Source of the DNA: Priapulus caudatus
Taxonomy: Eukaryota; Priapulida; Priapulimorpha; Priapulimorphida; Priapulidae
Assembly (NCBI RefSeq): GCF_000485595.1
Contig: NW_014577144.1
Location: forward strand, 555,239-581,257
DNA: 26,019 bases
Direction: 5' to 3'
In this document: positions 10,152 to 18,386 of the stretch, piece by piece
How positions within the stretch are numbered: position 1 is the first letter of the stretch
Layout of the letters: each line of letters begins with the position of its first letter
Notes under the pieces: generated by a model
Databases searched by the model: none
Told to the model about the DNA's origin: nothing
Seen by the model: only the letters and a program-made list of their open reading frames with translations
Program-made: the position numbers and the translations under genes

Positions 10152-13100
10152 TTCTATACAGTATTAATTTTTTTATTTCGGTGATCAAATAGAATACATA
10201 AATTTACTCAAAATAAGTACATAATAATTTACATAAAATTTATACAGAAAGAAGCAATGTGACAAGGTATTCCAGCTTGTAGGATTGTAATTGAATTTTC
10301 ATATTTGTGTGGAAATTATTTTCTATAGAGGCATGCTGAGGAGTTGGTATGTCGGACTGATGATTGCCCTGCCCTCTGGTGCCGGGGTTGCACTGTCTGT
10401 TCTCGGAGGCAACACGGGGTCGCTGGTGGGCGTGGCCATCTCCGCATCACTGCTGCCACCTGCTGTCAACTGTGTAGGTTTCAACCCATCGTCTTCTATT
10501 AAAATTCAAATGTAAAAGTCTGTCGTGCACAAAGTTTCAAGATCTCGTTCCCTCGCAATGTGAATCGATCTCCTAGCTCATGTGTCGTTCCAGTATATGC
10601 ACTCCTTTTGTAAAAAAAAAGAGACCTAGGCCAGCACTGTGGAGCCTGATTCGACCGGGGCTAGCTTCTAGGGCTTTTGTGAACGTCCTTGACTCCATTT
10701 TGGCAACGAATGGCTAGTATCCACTCCCAGTAGATTCTAGGGCTTTTGTGAACGTCCTTGACTCCATATTAGCAACAAATGGCTGGTATCCACTCCCAGT
10801 AGATTGGGTAGGTTCCTCTAGCTGTTGTTATATGTCTTGTACGACAATGACGCGCACGTCCTCTTCTCCCCAGAGCTTCCTTCTAGTTTCCAGTCTTGGC
10901 AGTCTGGTTAGGTTCCTCTAGCTGTTGTTATATGTCTTGTACGACAATGACGCGCACGTCCTCTTCTCCCCAGGGCTTCCTTCTAGGTTCCAGTCTTGGT
11001 AGTCTGGTTAGGTTCCTCTAGCTTTCGTTATATGTCTTGTACGACACGTCGTCGATGACACGCACACTCGTTGCTCCCTAGGGCTTCCTCTGGGGATTCG
11101 CCGTCGTGAAGAAGCTGACGTCGCTGACCTACCCGTGCGCGAACATCATCGCGCCGCCAGAGGGCAGCAGCTGTCGTCAGCCGGAGTACGCGGCGGAGTA
11201 CAGCGACTCGCTGGCGGCGGAGGCGCTCATGCTCGGCGCTGTCAGCCTCGTTCTCACGCTCCTCAACATCATCTGCATCTTCGTGATGGGCGTCGTCGTG
11301 CTGAAGGTTGGTGAGCATGTAAACAAGTATATAAGTAAATAATGCCAAAGGTTGCTGAGCGCGTAAACAAGTAAGTAAATAAATAATGCTGAAGGTTAGT
11401 GAGCGTATAAACAACTAATTAAATAAATAATGCTGAAGATTGGTGAGGGCGTAAATGAGTAAATAAATAAATAATGCTGAAGGTTGGTGATTGCGTAAAC
11501 AAGTAAATAAATAAATAATGCTGAAGGTTGGTGAACGTGTGAATAAGTAAATAAATTAATAATGCATTCCTTTAATTCGTCTAGATAAAGGAGGTCGCTC
11601 CTTACACAAGTCAAGCAACCACTAGGAATTTCTGGAAACAAGATATCAAAGTATGGACTCTAATTGTGAACCATGGTTTTTAAACACTGACAAGCAGGTT
11701 GGCCTGCACATGTATCATGGTATCTAGCGAATCACATATTTTTAGTGCAAAACTTGTACTAAGAGATATACAATATTACTTTTGTTATCTTCTTGATCTG
11801 TTCTCAACTTTATGTGAACTGACATTATGGTGAAATTATTTCCCAGGTGTCATCACGGTACGAAGTTATATTCATCAAATTTGATTGATATTTTTCTTAG
11901 ATTGCAAGAGACTACAATCAAACGGTAAAGGGAGAAGACTCGATTGGGATGGGTAAACAACTGTTGGAAGAATTAAAGGTAATGGGCACTGGTTATATCA
12001 AGTGTGTGGCAAGTGTGCTTAGATCATTGATTATATGTTGCGTACGTTTACCAGTTTTATTTTGGTGTACGTGTCTCTTTTAAAAGTTTCCTGATCAGTA
12101 TTAACAATGTCATCGATTCGTGAATTAATATGTAGTGTGGCGTGAAATAATGTGGTAGCGATAGAAGTTGCATTGAAGAAAATTGCATTCATGCGCAAAC
12201 TAACGTTCTTACCGAATAAATATTGGTTACTTATTGGTAATATTTGTTACAGTCGCAGGCAGTGACTTCTGAGAACACGAGACTCCTCGATCAGATGCTG
12301 CAGGTATGTCACGCCCACGTTACCGCCAGCTTTAGAATATGCTACTCAATCCCCTAGTCACTATTCCTTCTTCCTTCTACGCCACGATGGTGGCTACGGC
12401 AGCAGCAATCGCTCTCAGACTTTCTTCTGTTTTGAGCTCACCTTAACATCGTCAAGATGAGCTATTGCCATGGGGTGTCGTCCGTCGTACGTCCGTCCGT
12501 CCGTCTATCAACATTTGGCTATGGTCAACGATAACTCAGGAACCGTTTGACCCACATGTTTCAAATTGCATACAGTTTTTACTCCTATGGGAGAGGTTTG
12601 AACGTCCTATTTTGGAGCACGCTAGTTGACATACTTTCAAGCAATGTCCACTTTTTTGCAAAAATGTTCAGGTTCAACGGATTTTGCTCAATTCTGGTAT
12701 GTGAATGAATAAGGACTGGCCCCAAAACATATCACATGGGTTTTTATATTTTTTTAAATTTTGCAAATTAGGTCGATTTTGGCAATTTCATTATGCATTT
12801 CAGTGTCTGCCTACGGTCAACGCCATCAGATTGTATGCCAACAGATCTGAAACATTTATTATCGCATCAAAAATTACGCACATATCATCATTATCAAGAG
12901 TATATAATGGGAGATATGCTATATAATGGGAGTTCTCCCATATATACTCTTGCTTTATATATCCCCCCTCCCTCTTCTATCACACCCAAGGTGAGCTACA
13001 GTGTCATTGACACTTTCATTTTAGCATGCGTGTTTAACAGGTGGAGTTGCCAGCCCCATGCCATACCTCCTCCATCATCTAGCCTTGGTGCTGGCGTTTC

Positions 13101-14021
13101 CACAGTTATCGGTTACTATGTCAACGTAATAAAAAATTATGTCACTTATTTAAAAAGGGCCTACTTTGAGATAAGGAAATGAGAAAGATTTACTCATTAG
13201 TGTGTAGTGAAATCATACGACTGTGGGCCAGAAACTAACTGCCAGACCGGACTGCCACTGCCACTGCCACTGCCACTGCCACTACTGATTTTGATCTACA
13301 ATTTAAATTAACGATGACTTGCCTCATTTGCCTCACAGGAATTAGAAGAGGATGACGTGTACAGAACTGCATTGTTTACTTGCAACGGCGTACCTCAGCG
13401 GGTGAGTTACCGCGTGTCGTGAATTTACACATAGTTCCATTATTGTAAATAATTTTCTCTTTTTGATCTCATTAATGCAAAAATTAACGGATGAATGTTC
13501 ACTTTCTCCTCGAAAAACAAAAGATGAGAAAAATGGGGGGAAAAGAAGAAAGAGAAAATGAACGATGCGCTCTTTGGTTTCAGTCGATCGCCTACAGGGA
13601 GCGATTTCTGACGTCGCGGCCGCTCTCGCTCGACTCCTCCGTGTGCGAGACGGCCGCCTACGGTCCCGCGCGCGCCGACCGAAACGCGCCGCTCCAACAC
13701 CAGATGTCGCTACCGCACGGCTTCCTGCGGACGCAGAATGTGTACATGCGCGGCCCCGCGACGCGGTCCCCCTGCCGGGCGGGCAGCGTCCGCGAGGGGG
13801 CGCCGGCGTTGCGGCTGCCGCGCTCCGACTCCGCGCACAGCGTCAGCATCGCTCGCTTCACCGTCACGAAGCTCGGCGACGGCGACCACCAGGGGGCGCC
13901 GTACGACGAGCGGGACGGCTGCCGGGCGGACGTGCCTCTGCTGGAGGCGCGCGGCGGAGACCGGACGGTTGTGCAGTTCTACGCCGACGAGAGGGCGGCA
14001 CTGAGCGAGAGCAACGTCTGA
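5851..14021 (+). CDS. DUF389-family multi-pass membrane protein, 17 exons, about 807 aa
   Basis: Exons: 5851-6037, 6223-6713, 7067-7144, 7264-7358, 7601-7702, 8130-8202, 8410-8477, 8922-8997, 9347-9452, 9967-10048, 10329-10473, 11082-11306, 11585-11650, 11901-11978, 12253-12303, 13339-13401, 13584-14021 (stop TGA). All junctions are GT-AG and the phases agree, giving 2424 nt including the stop. The layout is a Ser-rich and acidic disordered N-terminus (about 1-220), a soluble segment (220-345), a hydrophobic core with about six membrane segments (355-575), and a hydrophilic tail (577-807). The core carries family hallmarks: ASIIAAMGL, ASMLISPLMGPILGG, and VGVAISASLLPPAVN. DUF389 (PF04087) is best known from bacteria and archaea and has no established biochemical role. 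The ATG at 5851 follows an in-frame TAA, but the true first exon could differ. Family assignment is from motif memory, not a search. Confidence 0.85.
6223..6713 (+). CDS. DUF389 gene exon 2: long disordered N-terminal segment
   Basis: The acceptor tgtctcttgtag and donor gcat|gtaagc bound 491 nt. The first two bases complete a Gly codon begun by the single base left from exon 1, which supports exon 1 as coding. The encoded segment is basic at first (ERSRTRRPSGKK), then Asp/Ser/Ala-rich with acidic clusters (SDSESGSAANDD), and ends with LVDFLENVPLAH. It is very GC-rich, like the last exon and unlike the middle exons. It predicts an unstructured cytosolic region, probably phosphorylated; that is inference from composition. 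Confidence 0.8.
7872..8034 (-). mobile_element. Non-autonomous element with ccagggaaaaaa ends, copy 1
   Basis: On the minus strand the element starts ccagggaaaaaattac and ends acgggagc...tgtattttttaccctg. Internal gggagc/gctccc repeats resemble those of the copy at 19375-19559, which lies in the opposite orientation. It sits inside an intron of the DUF389 gene. No coding capacity. Confidence 0.6.
8922..9452 (+). CDS. DUF389 gene exons 8-9: conserved core motif
   Basis: Exon 8 (8922-8997) and exon 9 (9347-9452) encode the most diagnostic part of the protein: IIAAMGLCEDSSVVLVASML, then ISPLMGPILGGTFGTVIKD. Together they span the second membrane segment and the loop before the third. In DUF389 proteins the Ala/Gly-rich helix followed by ISPLMGPI is the hallmark. 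The first Ser codon is split with exon 7 (AG|C), and exon 9 ends in phase 1 at cg|gtgagc. The intervening intron holds an AAT/GAT microsatellite and a C-rich minisatellite. Confidence 0.88.
9029..9301. repeat. Intronic microsatellite and C-rich minisatellite
   Basis: 9029-9111 is (AAT)n/(GAT)n-like. 9195-9301 is a C-rich array with variants of cgtccctcccccctc, unit about 20-22 bp, lying shortly before the acceptor of the exon at 9347. The long open frames through the C-rich part are repeat artefacts. Confidence 0.85.
9482..9710 (+). repeat. 20-bp minisatellite at the start of an intron
   Basis: Units of the form atggcaactgctttctggtc recur about ten times with increasing divergence at both ends. 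The array begins within about 30 bp of the donor at 9453, and the first degenerate units (cccggcaacctcgctcccgg) lie closest to it. Confidence 0.85.
10113..10148. repeat. (TA)n microsatellite
   Basis: About 18 TA units inside the intron between exons 10 and 11 of the DUF389 gene. No further structure. Confidence 0.95.
10329..10473 (+). CDS. DUF389 gene exon 11: LLPP membrane motif
   Basis: Acceptor ttctatag, donor ctgt|gtaggt, phase 0 at the end. It encodes a fourth hydrophobic stretch (WYVGLMIALPSGAGVAL) and a fifth that ends in SASLLPPAVNC. The Ser-Gly-Ala-Gly turn and the double proline within a hydrophobic helix match the second conserved half of the DUF389 domain. Confidence 0.88.
10661..10804 (+). 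repeat. 69-bp direct repeat, two copies
   Basis: Two 69-bp copies begin at ctagggcttttgtgaacgtc (10668 and 10737) and differ at only a few positions. Each starts with ctag|ggctt, which resembles the real acceptor and exon start at 11078-11086. They lie just upstream of the 100-bp array in the same intron. Confidence 0.85.
10806..11091 (+). repeat. 100-bp array carrying copies of a 3' splice site
   Basis: Three units start ggttcctctagct at 10811, 10911 and 11011. The first two contain ctccccag followed by agcttccttct or ggcttccttct. The third contains the real acceptor ctccctag followed by the exon start ggcttcctctg (exon from 11082). The array therefore includes exon sequence. Reading on from the second decoy gives a stop within 16 codons. 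Confidence 0.9.
11082..11306 (+). CDS. DUF389 gene exon 12: last membrane segment
   Basis: 75 codons, phase 0 on both sides. It begins GFLWGFAVVKK, passes through a polar loop with two cysteines (YPCANIIAPPEGSSCRQ), and ends with a long hydrophobic helix (LGAVSLVLTLLNIICIFVMG). The exon is bordered by tandem repeats on both sides that copy its own acceptor and donor. The acceptor in use, gctccctag, has a weaker pyrimidine tract than the two decoys upstream. Confidence 0.85.
11300..11565 (+). repeat. 44-bp array seeded on an exon end and 5' splice site
   Basis: Six units start at 11300, 11344, 11388, 11432, 11476 and 11520, exactly 44 bp apart. The first 7 bases, gctgaag, are the last bases of the coding exon. 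The next bases, gttggtgag, are its donor. Copies read gccaaag or gctgaag followed by gttgctgag, gttagtgag, attggtgag, gttggtgat and gttggtgaa. The rest of each unit is AT-rich (gtaaacaagtaaataaataa). In the exon frame, intron read-through meets a stop in the first unit. Confidence 0.93.
12435..12997. mobile_element. MITE-like element with 10-bp TIRs in a DUF389-gene intron
   Basis: agctcacctt (12435-12444) and aaggtgagct (12988-12997) are perfect inverted repeats. The interior starts with a gtccgtccgtccgtc run (12490-12503) and ends with inverted gggagatatg / tctcccatatat motifs around 12908-12945. This type of gtccgtc-containing element is, from memory, common in marine invertebrates. No transposase is present. 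Confidence 0.6.
13251..13286. repeat. (CCACTG)n microsatellite
   Basis: Five to six perfect ccactg units in the intron before the exon at 13339. Simple repeat only. Confidence 0.9.
13584..14021 (+). CDS. DUF389 gene last exon: GC-rich hydrophilic tail
   Basis: Acceptor tttggtttcag; 145 codons, then TGA at 14019-14021. The tail is rich in Arg, Ser and Pro, has no membrane segment, and ends RTVVQFYADERAALSESNV. GC content is much higher than in the neighbouring AT-rich introns, so long open frames appear in several frames. Only this one continues the upstream exons in phase. Confidence 0.8.
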   Translation, partial: SIAYRERFLTSRPLSLDSSVCETAAYGPARADRNAPLQHQMSLPHGFLRTQNVYMRGPATRSPCRAGSVREGAPALRLPRSDSAHSVSIARFTVTKLGDGDHQGAPYDERDGCRADVPLLEARGGDRTVVQFYADERAALSESNV

Positions 14022-14083
14022 ACGCGCGGGGGTGGGGTGGGGGGTCGGAACGCGGAGGACACGGAACTGCAAGGGAATGCCGT

Positions 14084-14203
14084 GGGACTGTGAGGAACAC
14101 CGTGAGACTGTGAGGAACACCGTGAGACTGTGAGGATCACCGTGGGACTGTGAGGAACACTGTGAGACTGTGAGGAACACTGTGAGACTGTGAGGAAATT
14201 TCG
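14084..14203 (+). repeat. 20-bp minisatellite in the 3' UTR of the DUF389 gene
   Basis: Six 20-bp units of gagactgtgaggaacaccgt lie 63 bp after the stop codon. The same unit in the same orientation reappears at 20059, about 6 kb away. Confidence 0.92.
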
Positions 14204-14232
14204 ATATGAGATAAAAACCAAACATAATAGCC

Positions 14233-14288
14233 TAGTTAGCCTTTATTCTGTCAACATATTAATCTGTTGACAGAATAAAGGCTAACTA
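14233..14288. terminator. 24-bp perfect palindrome holding polyadenylation signals on both strands
   Basis: Perfect inverted repeats (14233-14256 and 14265-14288) flank an 8-base loop. The right arm contains aataaa at 14274-14279 on the plus strand, about 255 bp after the DUF389 stop. The left arm contains tttatt at 14242-14247, the same signal for the minus strand. It is the best candidate 3' end of the DUF389 gene. Use as a terminator is inferred. Confidence 0.55.
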
Positions 14289-14375
14289 TTAGTTATACTA
14301 TAATTAGCATATCCATCAGCCATGTACTTGCGCATACACTGCATGTACGTGTACTTGTCCGTATTTCAATCTCAG

Positions 14376-14458
14376 GTGGAAGTTATGATACCTACAGACT
14401 CCTCAGTGAAACATTAGTTTGCAAAGTGATTCCACTGCCTCCCCAGAAAACACGTCAG
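14376..14458 (+). CDS. Candidate internal exon of an unrecognised gene (a)
   Basis: It lies between a good acceptor (tttcaatctcag) and donor (gtcag|gttagt). One frame is open for 27 codons and reads GSYDTYRLLSETLVCKVIPL and on; the other two frames contain stops. It needs one base from an upstream exon and ends in phase 0. The peptide looks like ordinary coding sequence but I recognise no domain, and no upstream exon was found in the 330 bp after the DUF389 gene. Confidence 0.35.
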
Positions 14459-14791
14459 GTTAGTGCCACAGTATAGAAATAACATGTGACATGAAGGATA
14501 AATATTTTATTAAATTCGATTAAACTCGTAAATCGCCCAACCCTTGAGTTACACATTAGCAGACCAAGTAAGCAACACGGTGGCAATGTTTGGAGGTGGC
14601 CGACTTACGAGGTGTTGTAGGGATGCATTTGTCATCTCATCGTGGTCAAGGTACAAAATCTTTGCTTAATAATGTCTGCTACTTTTATCAGCTAGAGTGT
14701 TCCGACGCATCGGGTGCGTGCAAGTTTTAGGTAGAGAAGAGAATAGTTATGTAGAACTGTAACCCACGTGTTCATGTGTGTGGATCAGCAG

Positions 14792-14874
14792 GAGCATTCC
14801 GTGGAGGTGGAGGAACGGTCCACTATGGAGCATCATCATCAGGCAGACCTAGAGGCTGACATCAGCAGGTTTAG
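14792..14874 (+). CDS. Candidate internal exon of an unrecognised gene (b)
   Basis: Phase 0 at the start, so it joins candidate exon (a) in frame. It encodes an acidic, charged helix-like segment, EHSVEVEERSTMEHHHQADL and on. It ends at tttag|gtaggc in phase 2. A following stretch from 14907 continues an open frame (SKELSRGAIEKLVFEIAQTR), but the intervening 32 bases are too short for a normal intron. This could be a decayed gene copy or a misread donor. Confidence 0.33.
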
Positions 14875-15122
14875 GTAGGCAGGAAACATGTCTCTATTGC
14901 TGTCAGCAAGGAGCTAAGTAGAGGTGCAATTGAAAAGCTGGTGTTTGAGATAGCCCAGACAAGGGATTTAGGAACGCCAAAGTGTGCGCCGAGCAAGCCA
15001 TGAGGCGTATTGATTTAGGTGATGCGGCTTGGGCTGAAGGAGTGATGATGGCATGTTGGACGCTTAGCTGTGTCGATGTTGGATACTGCAGAGCCAACTA
15101 CAAGGAATTGTGGCAATAATCT

Positions 15123-15154
15123 GAAACGGTATTCTAACCTAGCAATACCGTTTC
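15123..15154. repeat. 11-bp inverted repeat hairpin
   Basis: gaaacggtatt and aataccgtttc form a perfect 11-bp stem with a 10-base loop. It lies in non-coding sequence; no function is assigned. Confidence 0.7.
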
Positions 15155-15396
15155 CTGGAGCTAGAGTGCAATACAACTTCAAGTTTGTTGGCGGACTAAA
15201 CAACTTTCAAGCCCGAAATAAAAAGAAAATGCAAGTCATCAATGTTTACTGTAACAAACTATCAACTTGTCGTATATCGACTGTAAATTTACCGAAGTAA
15301 TTCTGCAAATCAAGCGATTCTCTTTCAGTATTTTGTTCTTCGTACGGCTTCTTGATGATATCACATGGAAGCCGCCGGCGACGCCGCAACGCTTCC

Positions 15397-15445
15397 AAAT
15401 TACTTTAATAGGTGGCGACACGATAGCCAAGAAGTGCGTCCAATC
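15397..15445 (+). repeat. 49-bp segment duplicated at 18061-18109 (copy 1)
   Basis: The segment beginning aaattactttaataggtggc is identical over 49 bases to 18061-18109. The flanks on both sides are unrelated. It ends 21 bases before the assembly gap. It may be the end of a short mobile element. Confidence 0.9.
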
Positions 15446-15466
15446 CACTGATCTCTATAGACCCCT

Positions 15467-15560
15467 NNNNNNNNNNNNNNNNNNNNNNNNNNNNNNNNNN
15501 NNNNNNNNNNNNNNNNNNNNNNNNNNNNNNNNNNNNNNNNNNNNNNNNNNNNNNNNNNNN
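15467..15560. other. Assembly gap (run of N)
   Basis: 94 unresolved bases. Open frames through it are meaningless. Confidence 1.
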
Positions 15561-16059
15561 GAGCTGTAAATATAACAGGAGAGGAAGCGCGCCATATCTG
15601 GCCCAAAAGATTTGTGTTCGGACAGGAGTGACCTAGAACAGCAGTTAGTGTTCTTTGTCTCAGAATGGGTTCGTCTGCACATGCGTTTCAGTAATTATTA
15701 GCGTCCATATGATTGGTTGCCATTCGAGGTTGAAGCACACAGCAATGCCGCGTTCCGTCTCCTTGTCTATGATTTAGTCTGGCTGTCAGATACATGAAGT
15801 CATCATTCGGTCCACTGTCAGCGTAAGCTAGATGAGATGGATAGTATTAGCTTCTTGATGGGTGACAGTTGTGACAGGTTTTTGTTTCATACCGCATAGT
15901 CTGAAAGCGCCTGGATGGTTGTCGCAGGAATGTAGAATTGTTTAAAGGTAGGAACAACTGATAGGCATAGCAGTCCTTCCCTTACTTTGATCCTGACCAA
16001 ATTAATTTGTCACGTTCAATTGCAGCGAATTGTCTTTCGGTTGTACACTCTCTATCCTT

Positions 16060-16435
16060 CTCTATATTTTTCCTTCCCCCTCTCTCTCTCGTCGTCCCCT
16101 TCTCTCTCGGCTCGTCTCTCTTTCTGTTCTCTCATTTCACTTCTTCTGTTTTCTCTACACTTTTACGTTTCTCTCTCTCTATCTCTCTCTCTCTTCTCTC
16201 TCGCTTTCTTTCTCTCTCTTCTCTCTCTTCTGGTCTGTCTGCACTCTCTCTCTTCTCTCACACACACACACGCACACACCACACAACAACAAACAACACA
16301 CACACAACACACACACACACATACACACACACTTTCACTCGCTCTCTCTCTTACCTCTTCTTCTCCTACCTCTCCCTCCCCTACCCTCCTTCCTGCCGTC
16401 TCCTCCCTCTCCTCTTTCTCTCTCTTTCTCTAATA
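16060..16435. repeat. CT-rich and CA-rich low-complexity tract
   Basis: tctctctc-type sequence with a central (CA)n block at 16258-16333. The three overlapping 130-170-codon Ser/Leu-rich open frames are produced by the repeat. Confidence 0.9.
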
Positions 16436-16576
16436 TATGCTAATAGATGTGGGGCAATGCAATCATGTCATGTTACACTCGCCTCGTGCATTCATAAACA
16501 CAACTTGTGATTTGTGTGTTTGCCTGGTCCTGCGTTACAAGGCTGAGGGCCGTTTTTCACAACTTTTCGCTTGCAG

Positions 16577-16714
16577 TTCGGTAAGGGAGATGACACACGA
16601 CACTGCGGATACCTCCTTCAGCAAGAAATGGCATACTTGGCGGAATCTTCACGGGCAGGTCACCATGCCGACGACATTCCGACTACAGCAGAGGTTGGCG
16701 CACGGCAACGGTGA
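16577..16714 (+). CDS. Candidate exon of an unrecognised gene (c)
   Basis: After the acceptor ttttcgcttgcag, a phase-0 frame encodes FGKGDDTRHCGYLLQQEMAY and continues through AESSRAGHHADDIPTTAEVG to ARQR and a TGA at 16712-16714. A donor, gcaacg|gtgaga, overlaps this stop, so the exon could be terminal or internal. A second frame is also open, but this one has more protein-like composition. I do not recognise the protein. A TGTGG-rich repeat follows. Confidence 0.4.
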   Translation, partial: FGKGDDTRHCGYLLQQEMAYLAESSRAGHHADDIPTTAEVGARQR

Positions 16715-16849
16715 GATCCCGCATTCCTAGTGCTTGCGCCTCTGGCTTGTGGCTGTTGTCGACCTTGGCTGTGTTTCAGCGCCCTCTGGTGTGCTAGGCA
16801 CTGTTTGCGGGGTGCTTGGGCATGTGACTATGTGGTGGGTAGTATGGTT

Positions 16850-17275
16850 ACATGTGGTGGCGAGGTAGAGTGGTTAATGTGGTTTACATGCGGCTATTGT
16901 GTGGTTAGGGTGTGGTTACATGTGGACATGTGGTTACAATTGTGGTTGCGGCGTATGGTGGATGTAGGTGTAGGTTACTATGGGAGTAGGTGTGGTATAC
17001 ATGTAGGCTAGATGTGGGTTACATTGTGGTTAGGTTGTGTTGGCATGTGGCTAGATGTGGATTACATGTGTTTACATGTGAGTAGGTGTTGTTTGCATGT
17101 GTTAGATGTGGTTAATGTGGTTACATGTGGTTAGCGTGTGTTTGCATGATGCTCTAGATGTTGGTTACATGTTGGTTACATGCTGAGTGTGGTTTTGCAT
17201 GTGTCTAGATGTGGTTAATGTTGCATAGCGTGTGGTTGCATGTGGATAGACGTTGTTACATGTTGCGTTACGTTG
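16850..17275 (+). repeat. gtggttacatgtgg minisatellite
   Basis: Variants of atgtggttacatgtggttag recur for about 430 bp with irregular spacing. It follows candidate exon (c). No coding potential. Confidence 0.85.
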
Positions 17276-17280
17276 TGAGT

Positions 17281-18060
17281 CCATCTGATTGAGCCAAAAC
17301 TTGACCTACCAGGGTGAAGTTTGGGCAGCATACAGTGAAGGAGCCAGGATGCTCTCATCGATGCTCTCATTGGGCTGGCTTTCTTGTAAGGTCGTCATTA
17401 CGTAGAATGATGGTGCGATTTATCTGCTATGCGCTGTGCCGCATATTGCTGGGTCTATAGATTATGATAGTATATATATGTGTGGTGTCAGGGTGGCGGA
17501 TTAAGCGATCACGGTACCCTAAGCATGACCAATCTTGGTCGCCCCTACCTTTCCACTGACCAGTCCATTTTAGTTGTTGAACCTGGTTGAGCCAAGATAC
17601 AATGGCAGGTTGCAGCAGTTACAAAATTTATGTAGGATTTCAAGGATGGTGGTTGATAAAGGGGGGGGTTATGTGGAGGCGTCCTCCCAGAAATTTTTTT
17701 AAATGTTAGATCGCATGGGAGATGGTATTTGAGGACAATTTGAGCGTACATGCATGTACACCTTCATTCTGACTACGAGTCAAGTTCTATTTTGTTTTTT
17801 TTTACAGTTTCAGTTGTGAGAAAGACTCTCTGTTGTGCCAGTTGGTGGACATTAATGGTTTGAAAATATTCTTAAGGCAATTGTTCAACATTTTGGAAAG
17901 GCACTTCTCGTTTGTTTCTGTAACTTTAGTGTTGTAAAGTTCCATGTGAGTTGAAAGATGTTTTCTTGGGTTGTTTTAACTTGATGAGTAAATATGATGG
18001 AAACGTGCTGAGCTCGAGCTGTAGAGACAAGTGTTGTTCATGTCATCATGGATGTTTAAG
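17281..18060. other. Non-coding stretch with one weak exon-like segment
   Basis: 17314-17390 lies between an acceptor-like cttgacctaccag and a donor-like tgtaag|gtcgtc. It is open in two frames, one beginning GEVWAAYSEGARMLSSML. Neither joins candidate exon (c) convincingly, so I do not call it. The rest shows nothing recognisable. Confidence 0.3.
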
Positions 18061-18109
18061 AAATTACTTTAATAGGTGGCGACACGATAGCCAAGAAGTG
18101 CGTCCAATC
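18061..18109 (+). repeat. 49-bp segment duplicated at 15397-15445 (copy 2)
   Basis: Identical to 15397-15445 over its full length, in the same orientation, with different flanks. Confidence 0.9.
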
Positions 18110-18386
18110 GCATTCGAGAATTTCACATGTACGATATGGCGTATTTTATCCAATAGAAAATCTTTAATGGTTGACGAACATATTGTTAACTTAGAATGTA
18201 GTGTAAACTTTCGACACTCAGAAAGCAAGTAGAAAATGAAACGAATATACAAACGTTCCAAAAAATATGTAAAGGTTTGTAGTACTATTATGCATGTTTC
18301 ATACTCGCGTATAAACAGAGCGTCTAGACTCTAGACTCGAGTAAGGTGCAGAGACAGAGAGTTGGGCACATCAATGTCATCATTCA

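Noticed and set aside
13565-14113. Other long frames across the last DUF389 exon (both strands)
   Set aside because: They result from high GC. Only the 13584-14021 frame continues the upstream exon phase and ends in a fitting place.
14084-14203. Regular direct repeats as a CRISPR array
   Set aside because: Units are contiguous 20-bp repeats without spacers in an animal genome.
14560-14650. Exon-like segment cagaccaagtaagc to tcaag|gtacaa
   Set aside because: Its open frame is not in phase with candidate exons (a) or (b); the phase-0 reading hits a stop after three codons.
14907-15000. Continuation of candidate exon (b) after a 32-base gap
   Set aside because: The gap is too short for a spliceosomal intron, and the frame then ends; a later shift would be needed to keep it open. 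Possibly decayed coding sequence, but not supported enough to call.
15987-16510. Overlapping 137-167-codon Ser/Leu-rich frames
   Set aside because: All lie in CT/CA low-complexity DNA, and three frames are open at once.
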